In this document: in pieces, positions 1-7,810 of the stretch
Numbering within the stretch: position 1 is the stretch's first letter
Layout of the letters: each line of letters begins with the position of its first letter
From: Pelagomonas calceolata
Taxonomy: Eukaryota > Sar > Pelagophyceae > Pelagomonadales > Pelagomonadaceae
NCBI GenBank assembly: GCA_918797485.1
Contig: CAKKNE010000005.1
Span: forward strand, 5,022,001-5,086,000
Length of the DNA: 64,000 nucleotides
Reading direction: 5' to 3'
Position numbers and translations under genes: made by a program
Notes under the pieces: generated by a model
What the model saw: the letters and a program-made list of their open reading frames with translations, nothing else
Database searches by the model: none
Told to the model about the DNA's origin: nothing

Positions 1-40
1 GCTTTATCGCCTGCAATCGAGTCTGTCTTGCAAGGGATCC

Positions 41-63
41 CTAGTGTCTTACAGGCCGCTAGC
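41..63 (+). promoter_or_regulatory. GCTAG-dyad promoter motif, copy 1
   Basis: CTAGTGTCTTACAG followed by GCCGCTAGC. It is almost identical to copies at 134, 1240, 7178, 11709, 16561, 25565, 32096 and 38067. It lies in direct orientation with the copy at 134, and the two flank GCGGTACCCCCTCAA. The role as a promoter element is inferred from its recurrent position upstream of genes. Confidence 0.6.
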
Positions 64-133
64 GATTCCTAAACGCGCCAGAGTCCTGAAAGCCGCGCCC
101 CGGAGCGGTACCCCCTCAACTGCGTTGGAGCTT

Positions 134-157
134 GCTAGTGCCTTACAGGCCGCTAGC
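134..157 (+). promoter_or_regulatory. GCTAG-dyad promoter motif, copy 2
   Basis: GCTAGTGCCTTACAG followed by GCCGCTAGC, with one T-to-C change from the common form. It lies 364 bp upstream of the ATG at 521. Confidence 0.6.
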
Positions 158-442
158 TTCCCAAGCTTTTTAACTTGTTTGCAGGCACGGCGCCGCAGAA
201 GCTAAATACCCGCACGTTAGGCAATTTGGGCCCTCCCTCCAATCTCGATGGGGGCACCTCCGTGGCAAGCTAGTGTCGTCGTGTGCTTAGGATCCCCCTG
301 GGACCCAACAGGCCTAGTTTCGGGACCCCTGGGCCTAGTTTCGCCGCGCCCGTCCAAATCACCTGCACTCTTTGCCAGAGTCTTTGGCTCACCCTTGACG
401 GGTTTTCCACCCTACCCTCACCCGCACCCTTCTCCCAGACTG

Positions 443-492
443 GGCACCCTTCACCCTTACCCTCGACGGGTAAACGCGGGTAAAAGGGTGCC
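443..492. repeat. Inverted repeat in CACCCT tract
   Basis: GGCACCCTT (443-451) is mirrored exactly by AAGGGTGCC (484-492). ACCC and GGGT words between the arms could extend the hairpin. It sits just upstream of the ATG at 521 and could form in the leader RNA. Function unknown. Confidence 0.55.
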
Positions 493-520
493 ACCCTTGC
501 CCTTTTGCTGCCCTGCGCGC

Positions 521-1189
521 ATGCCGTCGCCACCACGACCCGACGTCGACATCGAGGGCTCCGACGCGGAACTAGAACGGACCATGTGCACGCCGGTCCA
601 GCGCCACGCGCCGGCGCGCGACGCGCCCTGGTCGGCGCCGGGCGCGGTGTTCAGGCCCATCTGCGCGAGCCCGCTCACGCCGCCCAACGCGACGTCGGAG
701 ATCAACCGCCACGCGGCGCGCCACGCGGTCGAGTGCTATGTGGTTTATGGCGCGAAGCTCGCGGCGCGGCGCGGCGGCAAAGGCCCTTTTTCGCCCGGCG
801 CCGCGGCCGTCGCCGCGGCGCGCGCGAAGTGCCGCCTGCTCTGCCGCGAGGCCGGGACGCGCCGCGCGTTACGACGGCAGCTCGTCAAGGCCGTCGACGC
901 GCGGCGCGGCAAGGAGTCGCGCGCCAATGGGCTTCTGAGGGAGCTCCTCTCAGAATTACGGGAGCTGGACGGCATCGGCTCGCCGGAGCCGTGCACGCCG
1001 TTCTCGCCGAAGCGGATGAACTTGCGGGGCGCCGTGCGCGTGCCCCTGCCGCCTTCCGAAATTGATCGAGTTGGCGCCGAATTGAGTGAGATGCGAGGCG
1101 GGCTGTCGCGGCGGGACGTCGGGATCGCGGTCGTCGTCGCCGGGCTCGGGGCATTGACGCTCGCGGCGACGACAGTTTTCGGCGCATAA
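521..1189 (+). CDS. Hypothetical tail-anchored protein
   Basis: This frame encodes 222 residues from the ATG at 521, chosen because translation further upstream is low-complexity CACCCT repeat. The protein is basic and Ala/Arg-rich. Its middle third looks helical (alternating Arg/Ala/Leu/Glu, about 85-165). It ends in one hydrophobic segment of about 20 residues right at the C-terminus (VGIAVVVAGLGALTLAATTV), as in a tail-anchored membrane protein. I recognise no family. The function is unknown, and the membrane topology is inferred only from the hydrophobic tail. Confidence 0.6.
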   Translation: MPSPPRPDVDIEGSDAELERTMCTPVQRHAPARDAPWSAPGAVFRPICASPLTPPNATSEINRHAARHAVECYVVYGAKLAARRGGKGPFSPGAAAVAAARAKCRLLCREAGTRRALRRQLVKAVDARRGKESRANGLLRELLSELRELDGIGSPEPCTPFSPKRMNLRGAVRVPLPPSEIDRVGAELSEMRGGLSRRDVGIAVVVAGLGALTLAATTVFGA

Positions 1190-1239
1190 CCTTTTTGTTT
1201 TGGTGACCTGTCGCCGCGATGGCGTCGAGGAGTCGCTCG

Positions 1240-1263
1240 GCTAGTGTCTTACAGGCCGCTAGC
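1240..1263 (+). promoter_or_regulatory. GCTAG-dyad promoter motif, copy 3
   Basis: Perfect copy of the common form (GCTAGTGTCTTACAG plus GCCGCTAGC), 273 bp upstream of the TRAPPC3 ATG at 1536. The leader between them carries repeated CAAAAGCAGCA words (about 1400-1535). Confidence 0.65.
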
Positions 1264-1535
1264 TAGCTGTGCGGCGCGCTCATTTTACACGAGGAGCAAT
1301 CGTCGAGCAGCAGTAGTGCTCTCGCGAACGCCATCTATCAGTACTGAAGCCCTGCGCCCCGCCGCAACGACGTCGCGCAGCTAGGCAAGCAGACAGGCAG
1401 ACACAGCCAGCACAAAAGCAGCAAAAAGCAGCATCCTCGTGCCGCGGGCCGGGGTTCCCGCTTGACATCAGCAAAAGGCAGCAAAAGCCTGCGCGAGAAC
1501 CAGGCACCGCTCGACGGCCACAAAAAGCAGCACCC

Positions 1536-2126
1536 ATGGCCCAGCAGACGCCGACCTCCAACAGCGTCAAAGCCTTACGGGCAAGAGGCGACCAGGTCTG
1601 GGCGCGCATGCCGAAATGCAACGCCGAGTTCTTCCGCTTGACGTATGGTGCTTTAGTGGTGCAACTGGTCGAGGACTGCGATGATATCAAAGAAGTGAAC
1701 GACAAACTCCTTTCTATGGGGGTGTCTATCGGTACTCGTATAATAGACGAGTTCCTCGCCAAGAGCAACCAAAGGGAGCCGTGCAAATCCTTCGAGGAGA
1801 CCTGCGAGGTCGTCGGGCGCGTCGCCTTCAAGATGTTTTTAGGGGTCGAGGCCGATGTGAGGAATTGGAACGAGGATAAATCAAGGTGTTCGCTCGTGTT
1901 CCCCGAGAACCCCCTGAACGAGAACGTGGAGCTGCCGCCGGGCAAGAACTTCCTCTACTCAAATATTATTTGCGGCGCGATTCGAGGCGCCTTGGAGCAG
2001 ATCCTCTACAAGGTCGACGTGTACTGCATCAAGGACACGCTGCGGGGCGACGACACGAACGAGATCGGGATCACGTTTGTTTCGAGGCTGCAGGCGGAGA
2101 TGGACGACCAGTACAAGGAGTCGTAA
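1536..2126 (+). CDS. TRAPPC3: TRAPP complex subunit BET3/TRAPPC3
   Basis: The 196-residue product matches the TRAPPC3/BET3 core of the TRAPP tethering complex, which activates Rab1/Ypt1 in ER-Golgi traffic. Family landmarks in order are FFRLTYGALVVQL (32-44), MGVSIGTRIIDEFLA (61-75), the conserved Cys83 that is palmitoylated in human TRAPPC3, VAFKMFLG, and SNIICGAIRGALEQI toward the C-terminus. Length is close to the animal protein (about 180), with a longer N-terminus. The reading frame is uninterrupted. ATG 1536 follows a CAGCA-rich leader and a promoter motif. Function follows from family identity. Confidence 0.93.
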   Translation: MAQQTPTSNSVKALRARGDQVWARMPKCNAEFFRLTYGALVVQLVEDCDDIKEVNDKLLSMGVSIGTRIIDEFLAKSNQREPCKSFEETCEVVGRVAFKMFLGVEADVRNWNEDKSRCSLVFPENPLNENVELPPGKNFLYSNIICGAIRGALEQILYKVDVYCIKDTLRGDDTNEIGITFVSRLQAEMDDQYKES

Positions 2127-2727
2127 GTATGTTTTTATAGTTGGGTGTTGCGTCGACGGCGCGTCTAGGCGTCGCGTCGATGGCGTAAAGCGTGGGCCCG
2201 TCCGTGCTTGGCGGACGAGGTCCTCGCCTCTCTTGACCCGGCGGCTGGTTGGGAGGCGTTCTTGCCAGCCTGAGGCCCGCGTCGCCGCGGAGGTGGCCGT
2301 CGCGGGCCTTCGCTTGCCCGTCTCAGACCAGAAAGTCCTAGACGAAGTAGAGACGTCGTTCGCAGCCCAGGATCGCTGCGCGAGGGGACGCCACTAGCCT
2401 CCGCCATTTCATGGACCAGCGAGCGAGCTATTGGGAGCGTCGCTTGCACGCTACAGCGTCTAAATACAAAAACGGAGGAGCGGCAGAGCACCGCTGAGGC
2501 CCTGACTTGCAGCGGGCGAACGGACATCGCCTGGCTCGAGCGGTCTGGCGAGCGCGAGCTGCACTTGTAGCCAGCGACCATCTGCAGCTCAGCGAGCGCG
2601 CGCCGCCGCCGCGGCCCGACGGAGAGCTCTCTGCGAGACGCCGCGCGCCACCGACGCTGTCGACGACGCGCCGCCGCGGCCAAGGATTGCCAACGAAACG
2701 CTCGCGTCACACAGGTCGTAAGCCAAG
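2127..2727. other. uL2 upstream region
   Basis: No convincing coding signal. It separates TRAPPC3 from the uL2 ribosomal protein gene and presumably holds the latter's promoter and leader. It contains an inverted CCAAT (ATTGG near 2433), an A-rich TATA-like stretch near 2462, and at about 2169-2186 the word GTCGCGTCGATGGCGT, which also occurs in several introns of the window. A 5'-UTR intron is possible but I cannot place one. Confidence 0.4.
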
Positions 2728-4090
2728 ATGGGTAAGACCATCCGCGGCGCCCGTAAGGGCAAGAACTCCATCTTCACGGCGCACACGCGCCTGCGCAAGG
2801 GCCCCGTGCGCCTGCGCAAGATCGACTACGCCGAAAAGTGCGCGGGCCGCGTCCCTCTCTCGCGACTCTTCGACCGACCGATTGGCGCAACGGCAGCGCG
2901 TCAGATTCCAGTCCTGAAGGTTACGTGTTCGAATCACGTATCGGTCACAGCAGCACTGAGCCTCGGTGGTCCGGGGGGTGGACTTCAGTTCCACAGCCGT
3001 TTCGCGACGGAGCGGTTCGATTCCGTCTGGGCTGCGACTGCTGGATTGGTGTAGTGGTTATCACGTCTGCTTTACACGCAGTAGGTCACCGGTTCGAGCC
3101 CGGTATCCAGTAGAGAGCGTCGGAGAGAGCGCGCGAGGGCACGCCGGTCACGCGTTTTTTCCCCACTCGCAGGGAGGGCTACGTCAAGGGCGTCGTGAAG
3201 GCCATCGTCCACGAGTCGGGCCGCGGCGCGCCCATCGCGAAGGTCCAGTTCCAGAATGCGTACCGGTATCAGAGGGATACGGAGCTCTTCGTCGCGGCCG
3301 AGGGCATGCACGAGGGCGCGTTCGTGTACTGCGGCGCCAAGGCGCAGCTGGCGGTCGGCAACGTGCTGCCGCTGAAAGCGATCCCCGAGGGCACGGTCGT
3401 GTGCAACGTCGAGGCCAAGCTCGTGCGCGGGCCGCGTCCGCTTCTCTTCAATCCGACCGATTGGCGCAACGGTAGCGCGTCAGATTCCAGTCCTGAAGGT
3501 TACGTGTTCGAATCACGTATCGGTCACAGCAGCACTGAGCCTCGGTGGTCCGGGGGGTGGACTTCAGTTCCACAGCCGTTTCGCGACGGAGCGGTTCGAT
3601 TCCGTCTGGGCTGCGTTATACACACCATCGTCGAGAGGCGACAAGAGAGCTCCTGGTCACCCGCACGTCCACGCAGGGCGACCGCGGCGCGTTCGCGCGG
3701 TGCTCGGGCGACTACGCCGTCGTCGTGACGCACGACGAGGAGAAGGGCACGACGAAGCTGCGCCTGCCGTCGGGCGGCAAGAAGAGCGTCAAGTCCGTGT
3801 GCCGCGCCATGGTCGGCATCGTCGCGGGCGGCGGCCGCACGGACAAGCCCATGCTCAAGGCGGGCCGGGCATACCACAAGTATCGCGTGAAGCGCAACGA
3901 GTGGCCCAAGGTTAGGGGTGTTGCGATGAACCCCGTGGAGCACCCGCACGGCGGCGGCAACCACCAGCACATTGGTCATCCTTCCACTACTCGTAGAGAT
4001 GATGTTGCGGGCAAGAAGGTCGGTCTGATCGCGGCGCGGCGAACGGGCCGGCTCCGCGGCATCAAGAAGACGGCGGTGGACAAGGACTAG
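2728..4090 (+). CDS. RPL8: 60S ribosomal protein uL2 (RPL8), 3 exons with intronic tRNAs
   Basis: Exons 2728-2837, 3173-3422 and 3677-4090 join to a 257-residue uL2, the same length as human RPL8. The protein opens [16 protein letters not shown] and ends with the signature [20 protein letters not shown] and a [13 protein letters not shown] tail. Intron 1 (2838-3172, phase 2) restores AEKEGYVKG; intron 2 (3423-3676, phase 0) restores EAKLGDRG. Both are GT-AG and both open with GTGCGCGGGCCGCGTCC. Intron 1 carries tRNA-Trp, tRNA-Sec and tRNA-Val genes; intron 2 carries a second Trp-Sec pair. uL2 sits at the peptidyl-transferase centre of the large subunit. Nested same-strand Pol III genes inside a highly expressed Pol II gene are unusual. 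Confidence 0.95.
2876..2947 (+). tRNA. tRNA-Trp(CCA), copy 1, in uL2 intron 1
   Basis: 72 nt including discriminator A. The acceptor GACCGAT (2876-2882) pairs with ATCGGTC (2940-2946). The D-arm region TTGGCGCAACGGCAGCGCG and T-arm GTTCGAATC are canonical A and B boxes. The anticodon loop TTCCAGT gives CCA at 2908-2910. There is an A-C mismatch at the loop-proximal pair of the anticodon stem (31-39). It begins 38 nt inside uL2 intron 1. Confidence 0.92.
2950..3036 (+). tRNA. tRNA-Sec(TCA), copy 1, in uL2 intron 1
   Basis: 87 nt with the eukaryotic selenocysteine tRNA plan: a long acceptor (2950-2958 with 3027-3035), a U-U mismatch at pair 8 as in the human gene, CCTCGGTGGTCCGGGG D-arm, anticodon stem GTGGA/TCCAC with loop CTTCAGT (anticodon TCA, 2985-2987), a long variable arm CCGTTTCGCGACGG, T-arm CGGTTCGATTCCG and discriminator G. 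An A-G mismatch sits at pair 6. It starts 3 nt after the tRNA-Trp, close enough for dicistronic transcription. Confidence 0.9.
3040..3112 (+). tRNA. tRNA-Val(TAC), in uL2 intron 1
   Basis: 73 nt. The acceptor GCTGGAT pairs with ATCCAGT, with a G-U first pair. The D-arm GTGTAGTGGTTATCAC and the B box GGTTCGAGCC match eukaryotic tRNA-Val. Loop TTTACAC gives anticodon TAC (3073-3075). It starts 4 nt after the tRNA-Sec and ends 60 nt before the intron 3' splice site. There is no second copy in intron 2. Confidence 0.92.
3455..3526 (+). tRNA. tRNA-Trp(CCA), copy 2, in uL2 intron 2
   Basis: Same 72-nt gene as at 2876 with one visible substitution in the D-arm (GGTAGC). Anticodon CCA is at 3487-3489. 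The duplicated copy stays fully foldable, which argues that both copies are functional. Confidence 0.92.
3529..3615 (+). tRNA. tRNA-Sec(TCA), copy 2, in uL2 intron 2
   Basis: Copy of the gene at 2950 with no visible substitution over 87 nt; the TCA anticodon is at 3564-3566. It ends 61 nt before the intron 3' splice site. Many eukaryotes carry a single tRNA-Sec gene, so a second intact copy is noteworthy. Confidence 0.9.
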
Positions 4091-4183
4091 ACGGCCGCGG
4101 CTAGTTTTTAATTGGGGTTTCTCTTTTACTCTGTAGTAGTACTGGCAGTGTCACACAAGGCGCAAGGGGAGGTGCAGGTGTCT

Positions 4184-4397
4184 TCACGCGCTTCGCGTCA
4201 GTCTGAGGAAAGCAGGGAGTCCCGGCGCGCGAGCCTGCGTCGGTTGCGTCGCGTCGACGGCGTCGCGGCGATGGCGTGCGAATTCCACGCGGGTCTACGA
4301 ACTCCTTGAGCTTCATCATCTGCTCGTCGGCCAACTTATCCATCTCCTCTTGGATCTTCTTCGGGAACGCGTAGGGGCAGGCGCGCGTCGCCTCCAT
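4184..4397 (-). CDS. Small two-exon gene or gene fragment
   Basis: On the minus strand, exon 4397-4299 encodes a helical charged peptide (MEATRACPYAFPKKIQEEMD, then KLADEQMMKLKEF). An in-frame GT-AG intron (4298-4235, 64 nt) leads to a short exon 4234-4184 ending in TGA, 49 residues in all. The intron contains ACGCCATCGCCGCGAC, the motif also present in introns at 5615 and 46363, which supports its being real. Coding-like sequence extends upstream of this ATG (HATKVSV to 4422), so the 5' end may be missing. I do not recognise the protein. Confidence 0.35.
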
Positions 4398-4896
4398 GAC
4401 GCTTACCTTCGTCGCGTGGAACCTGTGCGTGAGTCGAGTGTCGCGGCGATGGCGTGCTGAGGGAATCGACGCGGCGTTTTGGCTGCTTCATCATTACGGG
4501 TGAAGGCGCGCATCGTGCAGACGTCACCAATGGACACGACCAGCGCAGCAACACAGTTGCAGACCGACTATCGATGGGTTTCAACACCTCGTCACGGCCG
4601 CAACGTCTCCCACCAATGCAGGCTGACACTGTTGCTGTTTTGCCAGAGCGATTATTGATGCAATTTGATGGGTTTGACACGGCCTGACGGTCGGTTTCGA
4701 CGATGAGATCAATGATGATGGTGTTGGTCAACGCCCTGACACCTCAGGTTAGCCAGGAACACCCGATCAAAGGCGCTTGCGCAGTTGCGACTCCTGGGAA
4801 AACCCGTGGCGACTCAGGGACGATGTGTCCAGGGGGAGCGGAAGCGCCCAGGAGGGCGCGCGGAGAAGTAAAAAAACACGGATACAGAACGATGAT
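4398..4896. other. Intergenic, no confident gene
   Basis: Possible remnant of the minus-strand fragment's upstream exon and intron (a second ACGCCATCGCCGCGAC word and an ACGCACAG acceptor lie around 4424-4465). Neither strand gives a recognisable product. The right end is presumably the 3' flank of the deacetylase-acetyltransferase gene. Confidence 0.35.
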
Positions 4897-7026
4897 TTAG
4901 GAATACTTCTCCACGTCCAGCCCCACGCCCTCGACGTCGTAGAACGTCTGATCCGAAGGCAGGTAGCCGACCATGGCCCGGTCCAGGCCGGGCAGGACGT
5001 CCGGCGGCACGACCCGGAACCCCATGGCCTCGTACCATTTGACCAATTTCCCGGAGCCGCCGTCGCGCTCGACGAAGAGCATGTACCTGAAATCGAGCGC
5101 GCGGCACGCCCGCATCGCCTCCTTGAAGAGGACCTCGCCGATGTTCCGCCCCCGCGCCGCCGGCTCGACGAAGACGGCGACGCCCGCCGCGACCTTGGCC
5201 GTGCCCCTTCTGGAGTCCCGTTCCACTTTTGTAGAATCGCCGCCGTGGAGAATGGCGGAGAGGGCGTCGTCCGTGCCCGGCGTCGGCTCGTCGGGCAGCC
5301 TCACTAAGTAGTACCCGAGTTCCAGTCCTGTTGATGTGACGGCGGCCGTCCGCAATTCCCCATTCTTGATTGAGGTGGCGACGGTCGCGCGGTCGTTCTG
5401 GGCCGCGCGCGCGAAGGATCGTTGGGTCACGAGGCGCCGACGTCGGCGCCTCTTCCTAAGTTTGGGATAGAGCTGCCGCGGGGCCGCGGAGAGGACCGCC
5501 TCCAACTCGTCGCTCGACGCGGTGGCGACGCCGTCGACGACGTCGAGGCGCGCCGTCTGAATCGCGCTTGCGTCCCGGTAGTCCGCGGGGAGGCGCCGCC
5601 GCCGCGCGAGTGGTCTGCGTGTGAGCTGGTCCGAACTCTACCGGACGGCGAGCGACGAGTCGCGGCGATGGCGTATATGAAGCGGGACGCCGGCCGCGCA
5701 CCGCTTCGGTAAGATGGCGGGGCACCAGGGCCCGCGGACGTCGCCCGAGTCGACGTAGAACTTCGTGCCCGAGCCCCTATCTTTTATGGTACGTACCTGG
5801 CCGTCGAAGTCTCCATAAAAACGCGTCGCCAGGCCGTAGGGCGGCAGGCGTTTTTGTAGAGCGTAGGCCGCGCCGTCTGATGTGGTAGCGATCGTGAGAG
5901 GGCCGTGTTTTGTCGAGACGCATCTTAACGCACCGGGCTCCGGTAGTTGATTGGATTCGCAGACCTCGACGCGCCTTGCGAGCTTCGGCGCCGCCTCCAC
6001 TTCCACTAGATCCGCGTCGTCGCCGAGCCACGGTCTTATGGAGTGGGCGAAGGCGTCTCCCACCTTCGTCGAGTAGCCCCCTTCCAGGCCCAGCACGACG
6101 GGGACGCCTAAAGTTTCAGCGGCATCTTTTGTAGCGCGCCCTATTCGTACATAATCCTGGGGTCGCAGGCGGCACTGCGCCAGCGGGTCCTCGAGCAGCG
6201 CATCGAAGCCCGCGCTCACTACTAGTAACCCATTGCTTCCTGAAACACGATCTGCCACAAACTTCAGACAGCGGTCCCAAGCGCCGCAGAACTCGACGGC
6301 GTCGGCGCCTCTTTTCACACACGCATTCAATCGATTGCCCAGTAAACCTTGGTCGGAAGGGTCATCACCCGTGTTCGGCCAGAGCGGCGCCTGGTGCGCC
6401 GACGCGTACATTACTCGAGCTTCCTCGTCGGCGTACGCGGCGACGCCGTTGCCGTGATGGACATCAAAATCCAGCAAAGCCACCCAGTCCTTGCCGAGGA
6501 CGTCGAGGGCGTAGGCGGCCGCGCCCGCCGCGAAGTTGTACAAGCAGAAGCCGTCGGCCACGTGCCGCGACGCGTGGTGGCCGGGTGGACGCGAGAGCGC
6601 CACCGCCAATTCATTTTGGATAGAAGCGTGGTCCACGGCGTCGAGCCACAGCGATTGGGCCCGCAGCATCGTCTGATGCGATCCCCGTTTCGCGTACGTG
6701 TCGACCGCTAGTCGCGTGCGCCCGAAGCGGTAGAACTTTGACGCTTTTTTCACTCGTGAAATATGCTGGTTTGAGTGTACGCGTCGGACCGACTCTTCAG
6801 CGTCTGTCCTCGCTTGTTTGAGGTACTGCCAGGTCGCGTCGGTCTTTTCGAGCGCTCGCCGGCAGTCGTCGACGCGGCGCGGCGTCTCGGGGTGGCCCTT
6901 GGCGTTGCTGTGCGTCGCGTGTCTGGGGTCGTAGAAGATCTTGACGCCGCTTGGATGCAATGCGTTTACTCCGCCCGAATGCAGGGCGACGCTGTGCACC
7001 AATGCGCAGCGCCAGAGCAGCCTCAT
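4897..7026 (-). CDS. Histone deacetylase-GNAT acetyltransferase fusion (2 exons)
   Basis: Exons 7026-5702 and 5614-4897 join to 680 residues. The first holds a zinc deacetylase of the HDAC/acetylpolyamine amidohydrolase superfamily: catalytic His pair in SRPPGHHA (145-152), zinc ligands in LLDFDVHHGNG (185-194), SAGFDAL with Asp275, and GLEGGY with Tyr318. About 110 uncharacterised residues follow. Exon 2 adds a basic run (RKRRRRRR, about 495-502, a possible NLS) and a GNAT core with an acetyl-CoA loop EPAARGRNIGEVL (about 592-604) and WYEAMGF. The 87-nt GT-AG intron keeps frame, removes the only stop, and resembles the intron at 46363. The acetyltransferase half has no upstream Met of its own. 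ATG 7026 lies 152 bp downstream of a promoter motif; its hydrophobic start could be a targeting signal. Substrates are unknown. Confidence 0.72.
5615..5701 (-). other. Intron of the HDAC-GNAT gene (second intron family)
   Basis: 87 nt on the minus strand, beginning GTGCGCGGCCGGCGTCC and ending CACACGCAG. It contains ATACGCCATCGCCGCGACTC and an in-frame TAG (5640-5638). The first 17 nt and the internal word match the RBR ligase intron at 46363 (GTCCGCGGCCGGCGTCC, ATACGCCATCGACGCGACTC). The length is divisible by three, so both flanking frames are the same. Confidence 0.7.
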
Positions 7027-7177
7027 TGCAGCCCGGCGCAGTGCTGCCCAGTGCCACAAAACGAGCGCAGCTCTCCTATAGCTTTGTGCAGCGTGGAAAG
7101 GAGCTGCGTTGCGTGACGTGACTAACGATACCGATGCAGGGCGCAGTGCCAGGGCACTTGCACCGTCTGCACTCGCT

Positions 7178-7201
7178 GCTAGCGTGCTGTAAGACACTAG
7201 C
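7178..7201 (-). promoter_or_regulatory. GCTAG-dyad promoter motif, copy 4
   Basis: On the minus strand GCTAGTGTCTTACAGC then ACGCTAGC. It lies 152 bp upstream of the HDAC-GNAT ATG. Although the frame is open across it, the motif argues that translation starts downstream. Confidence 0.6.
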
Positions 7202-7319
7202 AAACAATGTAGTTTTGGGCTTGTGGCGCAAACCTGTACCGATCCTGATTGAAAAGGTGCGCACCCCACCGCGCGCTGATCGCTGCAAGAGGGGGTGTAG
7301 GTAAAACTATACTGTGGTC

Positions 7320-7810
7320 TTAGGCATCGCGGCGACTACGTGCAGGCAGTACATCAGTGAAAAGTTTTCCCCTTGCCAGCCCCAGTGTCTGTCGGACTGC
7401 TGGTATCTTCGGGTGCGATGGCCCTAGTACCCTAAGTGCAGTCCGCTCGAGCTTCTCCAGCACCGCCACGGCCAGACGTAGCTCTTCCAGTGAGGGGGCG
7501 GGCTTATAGACGAGCGCCTGGGCGTAAGAATAACGGAGGCCCAGTGTAATATCGTCCTCTTCTCCCAAAAGTTTTCGGCTTTTGGGGAGCATCTCCGTGC
7601 ACAACGCTCTGGCTTCGGAGTAAAGATCAATCCCAGGGGCGATGAGAGCGGAGGCCAATTGCAAGGCCGAATGCAACAAGTCACGCTTAGCCCGATCATC
7701 AGTTTTCTCGATGGTCTTGAGGGTAGCATAGACCTCTCGATGTATCGCGAGAGACTCTTCGTGCCGCCCAAGTTTAGATAAAGCCGCCCGACAGCAGGCA
7801 GCATCCTCAC
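7320..7810 (-). pseudogene. 5'-truncated TPR (kinesin light chain-like) gene
   Basis: The minus strand encodes about 160 residues of TPR-like repeats of the kinesin-light-chain/TPR_12 type: KLGRHEESLAIHREVYATL, then YSEARALCTEMLPKSRKLLG, then a repeat ending RVLGPSHPKIPAVRQTLG, with a stop at 7320-7322. Similarity begins abruptly mid-repeat near 7808, exactly where a different, oppositely oriented gene fragment begins, so the 5' part looks lost. The frame continues upstream to 7892, but that part is antisense to the cysteine-rich fragment. Expression is unknown. Confidence 0.55.

Larger units (their letters stand above)
1..520. other. 5' intergenic region with repeats
   Basis: No convincing gene is seen here. 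The stretch holds two copies of the GCTAG-dyad motif found upstream of many genes in this window, the word GCGGTACCCCCTCAA between them, a direct repeat GGGCCTAGTTTCG (about 311-343), and a CACCCT/ACCC-rich tract from about 390 to 500. I read it as promoter and leader sequence of the gene starting at 521. The reading frame is open back to 248, but that part is proline-rich low-complexity translation of the CACCCT tract and is not accepted as coding. Confidence 0.6.
3423..3615 (+). repeat. Duplicated intron head plus Trp-Sec cassette
   Basis: The first 17 nt of uL2 intron 2 (GTGCGCGGGCCGCGTCC) equal the first 17 nt of intron 1 (2838-2854). After a diverged spacer, both introns carry near-identical tRNA-Trp and tRNA-Sec genes with the same short spacer between them. 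The Trp copies differ at one visible base (GGCAGC versus GGTAGC). I infer one intron's 5' part was copied into the other; direction is unknown. Confidence 0.8.

Noticed and set aside
300-500. Telomere-like ACCCT/ACCCTT words near the left edge
   Set aside because: The words are irregular and limited to about 100 bp between a promoter motif and a gene; not a telomere array.
248-520. N-terminal extension of the first gene
   Set aside because: It translates the CACCCT-rich tract and sits close behind the promoter motifs; low-complexity Pro/His/Pro sequence.
2966-3728. Open frames running through the uL2 introns
   Set aside because: They translate tRNA genes and intron sequence; uL2 homology stops and restarts exactly at GT-AG boundaries.
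7178-7201. HDAC start at 7269, the longest open frame
   Set aside because: The promoter motif lies inside that extension; ATG 7026 is the first after it and begins a sensible N-terminus.
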